From Rhizobium sp. ICMP 5592 (GTDB lineage: Bacteria; Pseudomonadota; Alphaproteobacteria; Rhizobiales; Rhizobiaceae): a stretch of DNA of 64,000 bases. The position numbers were made by a program, and so were the translations under genes. Each line of letters opens with the position of its first letter. Position 1 is the first letter of the stretch. Below, in pieces: positions 61,598-64,000 of this stretch. The notes beneath the pieces are model-generated. The model saw only the letters and a program-made list of their open reading frames with translations. It searched no databases and was not told where the DNA came from. The stretch is from positions 1,387,083-1,451,082 of the forward strand of contig NZ_QSNT01000001.1 in assembly GCF_009498525.1 (NCBI RefSeq), written 5' to 3'.

Positions 61598-62641
61598 ATG
61601 AACCAACGGAAGATGGATTTCGATGGCCACAGCCTGATTACCCCAACGGCAATTGCGAACGAGCTGGAGCTACCCAAGAGCGACCGTTTTGATGAGCAAT
61701 TGATCGTCGGCAAGGGGCAAATAGCCCTATTGCTCGAACTCGCCCGCCAGCAATTCGAGAAAGATTATAACCCGACCGAAATTATCGATCGGGTTACGCT
61801 TTCGCTCCATGAAACCCGCCATTCTATGCACCCGCGCGTTTGGCAGGAATTGGTGCCGATCATCCAGAACCACCCGGTTTCCGCGTTCTTTCAGGAAGAT
61901 CCGCTGACCAAGTGGTCCGTCGACAAGCCGAGAGGCTATTCGGGCGACGCCGCGCTGCTCGACTTTATCTATCGGCACGAAAGCATCATGGACAGCGTCG
62001 CCAAGGCCACCGAACGTGGTCGTGCGCTTTTCGAATACACCAGCACCGCTCCCTCTTCGCTCGCCAACTGGGATCGCAGGGATATCTTGGCGCGTCATGT
62101 GGATGAAGTCGCGGCGGCAAGGGGACCGGAAACGGAAGTCCTCAGCGTGGCGGCCGGACATCTGCGCGAGGCAGCCCATTCCGTGGCGCTGCGCGAAAAG
62201 GCGCTCAAGCGCTGGGTTGCCCTCGACCAGGATCCGATCAGCATCGGCACGATTGCCCGTGACTTCCACGGAACCGCGGTCGAAGCCATCAACGGTTCTG
62301 TTCGCGACCTGCTGACACGGCGGTCGAGCCCCGGCCAGTTTGATCTCGTCTATGCCTCCGGTCTTTATGACTATCTGGTCGACAAGGTCGCGATCAAGCT
62401 GACGCAGCGTTGCCTGGAAATGCTGAAGCCGGGCGGCGTCTTCCTGTTCGCCAACTATTCGTACCCCATTCTGGTTGACGGCTACATCGAGACCTTCATG
62501 AACTGGGCGCTGTTGCTCCGTTCCGAAGCCGACATGTGGAAGATCATCCATGCGAGCACGGATGGACAGGATTACGAGGCGAGCGTGTTCTTCGGCAAGA
62601 ACCGCAATATCGTCTACGGCGTGCTCAGGAAGCGCAGCTAA
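61598..62641 (+). CDS. SAM-dependent methyltransferase-fold protein
   Basis: 347 residues. The N-terminal ~110 residues are helical, ending in KPRGYSGDAALLDFIY, a motif I associate with a family sometimes annotated as 3-hydroxypalmitic acid methyl ester (extracellular factor) biosynthesis proteins. The C-terminal class-I Rossmann domain has motif I as EVLSVAAGHLREA (near residue 180), a later acidic position VALDQDPIS, and FDLVYASGLYDYL then LKPGGVFLFANY. Substrate is not established. A strong terminator follows. Being divergent from a cyclic di-GMP enzyme suggests, but does not prove, a link to signalling or surface life. Confidence 0.8.
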   Translation: MNQRKMDFDGHSLITPTAIANELELPKSDRFDEQLIVGKGQIALLLELARQQFEKDYNPTEIIDRVTLSLHETRHSMHPRVWQELVPIIQNHPVSAFFQEDPLTKWSVDKPRGYSGDAALLDFIYRHESIMDSVAKATERGRALFEYTSTAPSSLANWDRRDILARHVDEVAAARGPETEVLSVAAGHLREAAHSVALREKALKRWVALDQDPISIGTIARDFHGTAVEAINGSVRDLLTRRSSPGQFDLVYASGLYDYLVDKVAIKLTQRCLEMLKPGGVFLFANYSYPILVDGYIETFMNWALLLRSEADMWKIIHASTDGQDYEASVFFGKNRNIVYGVLRKRS

Positions 62642-62667
62642 ACTGACGATGTTGTCCTAGCATTTGC

Positions 62668-62704
62668 AAAAGCCGATCGGAAAAAACTCCGGTCGGCTTT
62701 TTTG
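62668..62704. terminator. Bidirectional intrinsic terminator
   Basis: Stem AAAGCCGATCGG / CCGGTCGGCTTT with one G-U-type mismatch, A-run on the left and a T-run (TTTTTT) on the right. It serves both the methyltransferase (+) and the histidine kinase (-) genes. Confidence 0.85.
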
Positions 62705-62718
62705 CCGGGCGCGTGCGT

Positions 62719-64000
62719 TTATTTCGAAGGAAGCCGTAATTCGGCTCTAAGGCCGTGATCTTCGCGATTCAGCAGGAACAGGGTGCCACCATGGGCCTTG
62801 ACGATGCTGCGGGCGATCGACAGCCCCAGCCCCAAACCGCCCGTTTCCGTGTTTCGCGAGGGTTCGAGTCGGACGAAGGCTTCAAAGGCGTCCTCAATAT
62901 CCTCGTCCGGTATGCCGGGGCCGTCGTCCTCGACCGATATGATCACTTCGCCATCGGCATTTTTAAGGGTAACGGATGCGCTGCCACCATAGCGAATGGC
63001 GTTCTCCACCAGGTTTCTCAAGGCTCTTTTCAGGGCGACGGGGCGGCAGGGGTAGGGAAGCGCCGGCAAGGCGGACAAATGCACATTGCCTTTGGTCAGC
63101 CGAAACTCCTCAGCAACCTGCCGGATGAGGTCGGCCAGATCGACCATTGCTGTGTCTTCCGTGCTGACTTCGGCCCGCGTGAAGGCAAGCGTGGCTTCGC
63201 AGATGGTCGTCAATTCGTCGATCGTGGCGACGATGTCCTCCCTGACTTCGTCATTATCGATGAACTCGGCCTTCAGCCGCAGCGTCGTCAGCGGCGTTCG
63301 CAGATCGTGGCTGATGCTGGCAAAGAGGCGCAACCGGTCGCGCATGAACTGGCTCAATCTCTGATACATCGTGTTGAACGCCTGGATCGTTGCCGCGACC
63401 TCGGACGGACCGCTGACTTTCAGGGGCGACAGCGTCTCCCCACGGCCAAACCGCTCGGACGCGCTTGCCAGCATGCGCAGGGATTTCGTCTGTGAGCGGA
63501 CCATGATTGTCACGGCGACGATTGCCGCCAGCGACGACAGGAAGAGAGAGAGGAAGGCAACCGGACTCCAGAAGGTCGGCAGGGCTATGCCATTGTAGAC
63601 GACAAGCCAGCGCCCGTCCGGCAGGGGCACCTGCGTGATCACGGTAACGAGCCGCGACGGATATGGGAAATCGTCACCCGCTTGCAGCTTCGGATCGCGC
63701 GATTGTCCCGAATTCTCCGGTCCGCTTGCGAGATCGAGGCAGGGAGCCGTGTCCTGCTCGATGGCGATGCGAGGGGCGTCGGAATGCAGGCCCTGGAGTT
63801 GCCGGAGGAGGCGATCGGCAAGGTCCGTTTCCGTCACGTTCATCTCACGATTGATCGCAGGGGCTGTTTCGATCCCGGCGCACAATTGCCTCGCGCGAAA
63901 CGCCTCGATGATACGATCCTGCTCGTTGGCGGGGGATGTGGCCAGGAGCTTTGCCATGGTGGCGGTCACATTCAAGGTCTGGCCATGGACGACCCGCTCG
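62719..64000 (-). CDS. Sensor histidine kinase, EnvZ-like (N-terminus outside the window)
   Basis: The frame is open to the window edge, so the first membrane segment and start are missing; about 427 residues are visible. A periplasmic sensor part (to about the LVVYNGIALPTFWSPVAF segment) is followed by a membrane helix, a HAMP linker, the phosphoacceptor H-box FASISHDLRTPLTTLRLKAEFI, and an ATPase domain with N-box RALRNLVENAIRYGG, G1 DDGPGIPD and G2 GLGLGLSIARSIV. The H-box and ATP lid are intact. The cognate response regulator is expected just upstream of the kinase, beyond the window end. Signal unknown. Confidence 0.92.
   Translation of the reverse strand, partial: ERVVHGQTLNVTATMAKLLATSPANEQDRIIEAFRARQLCAGIETAPAINREMNVTETDLADRLLRQLQGLHSDAPRIAIEQDTAPCLDLASGPENSGQSRDPKLQAGDDFPYPSRLVTVITQVPLPDGRWLVVYNGIALPTFWSPVAFLSLFLSSLAAIVAVTIMVRSQTKSLRMLASASERFGRGETLSPLKVSGPSEVAATIQAFNTMYQRLSQFMRDRLRLFASISHDLRTPLTTLRLKAEFIDNDEVREDIVATIDELTTICEATLAFTRAEVSTEDTAMVDLADLIRQVAEEFRLTKGNVHLSALPALPYPCRPVALKRALRNLVENAIRYGGSASVTLKNADGEVIISVEDDGPGIPDEDIEDAFEAFVRLEPSRNTETGGLGLGLSIARSIVKAHGGTLFLLNREDHGLRAELRLPSK

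Noticed and set aside
1..64000. CRISPR arrays, tRNA/rRNA genes, insertion sequences, prophage or integrase genes
   Set aside because: No regularly spaced repeats, tRNA-like cloverleaf, transposase motif or terminal inverted repeats were seen on reading; a dedicated scan was not possible.

Overview
This is a high-GC, gene-dense window with no rRNA, tRNA, insertion sequence, prophage or CRISPR array that I can see. Its content points to a Rhizobium/Agrobacterium-type alphaproteobacterium (Rhizobiales). It has many ABC importers, ATGA stop/start overlaps, a PhoB-type ugpBAEC operon beside a DUF47-pit pair, and iron genes preceded by TGA-N9-TCA boxes of the kind bound by RirA in rhizobia. The window starts inside one gene and ends inside another. 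It looks like ordinary accessory or catabolic replicon sequence rather than a mobile island.

Layout: (1) 1-7.0 kb, + strand: a LivJHMGF-type importer in one tightly overlapped operon with a flavin reductase, a short-chain dehydrogenase and a VOC/glyoxalase protein. (2) 7.0-24 kb: an M20 amidohydrolase; a + strand peptide-type importer unit that lacks ATPase genes; and a long - strand gene run. In transcription order that run is binding protein, two permeases, fused double ATPase, class-III aminotransferase, amidase, a hydroxylysine-kinase-like phosphotransferase, an ethanolamine-phosphate/phosphohydroxylysine phospho-lyase-like PLP enzyme, and a GntR regulator. (3) 24.3-30.5 kb: pit with its DUF47 partner, and ugpBAEC, both with PHO-box-like sites. 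(4) 30.7-37 kb: a GNAT acetyltransferase, a KTSC protein and a third peptide-type importer. (5) 37-38.5 kb: a divergent HxlR regulator and quinone oxidoreductase pair. (6) 38.5-44.1 kb: a small polysaccharide-type cluster (acyltransferase, two GT2 glycosyltransferases, ABC exporter) with a decayed gene remnant at its head. (7) 44.1-52.7 kb: an MFS transporter, a six-gene operon (polar amino-acid importer, MmgE/PrpD protein, NtaA/SnaA-type monooxygenase), and an RpiR regulator. (8) 52.7-59.2 kb: a siderophore importer divergent from its TonB-dependent receptor. (9) 59.3-64 kb: a GGDEF-EAL protein, a SAM-dependent methyltransferase and a truncated sensor histidine kinase.

The most interesting inference is the 12.6-23.9 kb catabolic run. 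The kinase and PLP enzyme, overlapping by 4 bases, strongly resemble the vertebrate hydroxylysine kinase and phospho-lyase pair. They sit downstream of their own importer, an amidase and a second aminotransferase, and end with a GntR gene. Two nearly identical palindromes lie in front of this run and in front of the M20 gene, suggesting joint control. A structured leader with mutually exclusive hairpins lies before the ATPase-less importer. All functional assignments come from reading motifs and recalled family similarity; no database search was run.
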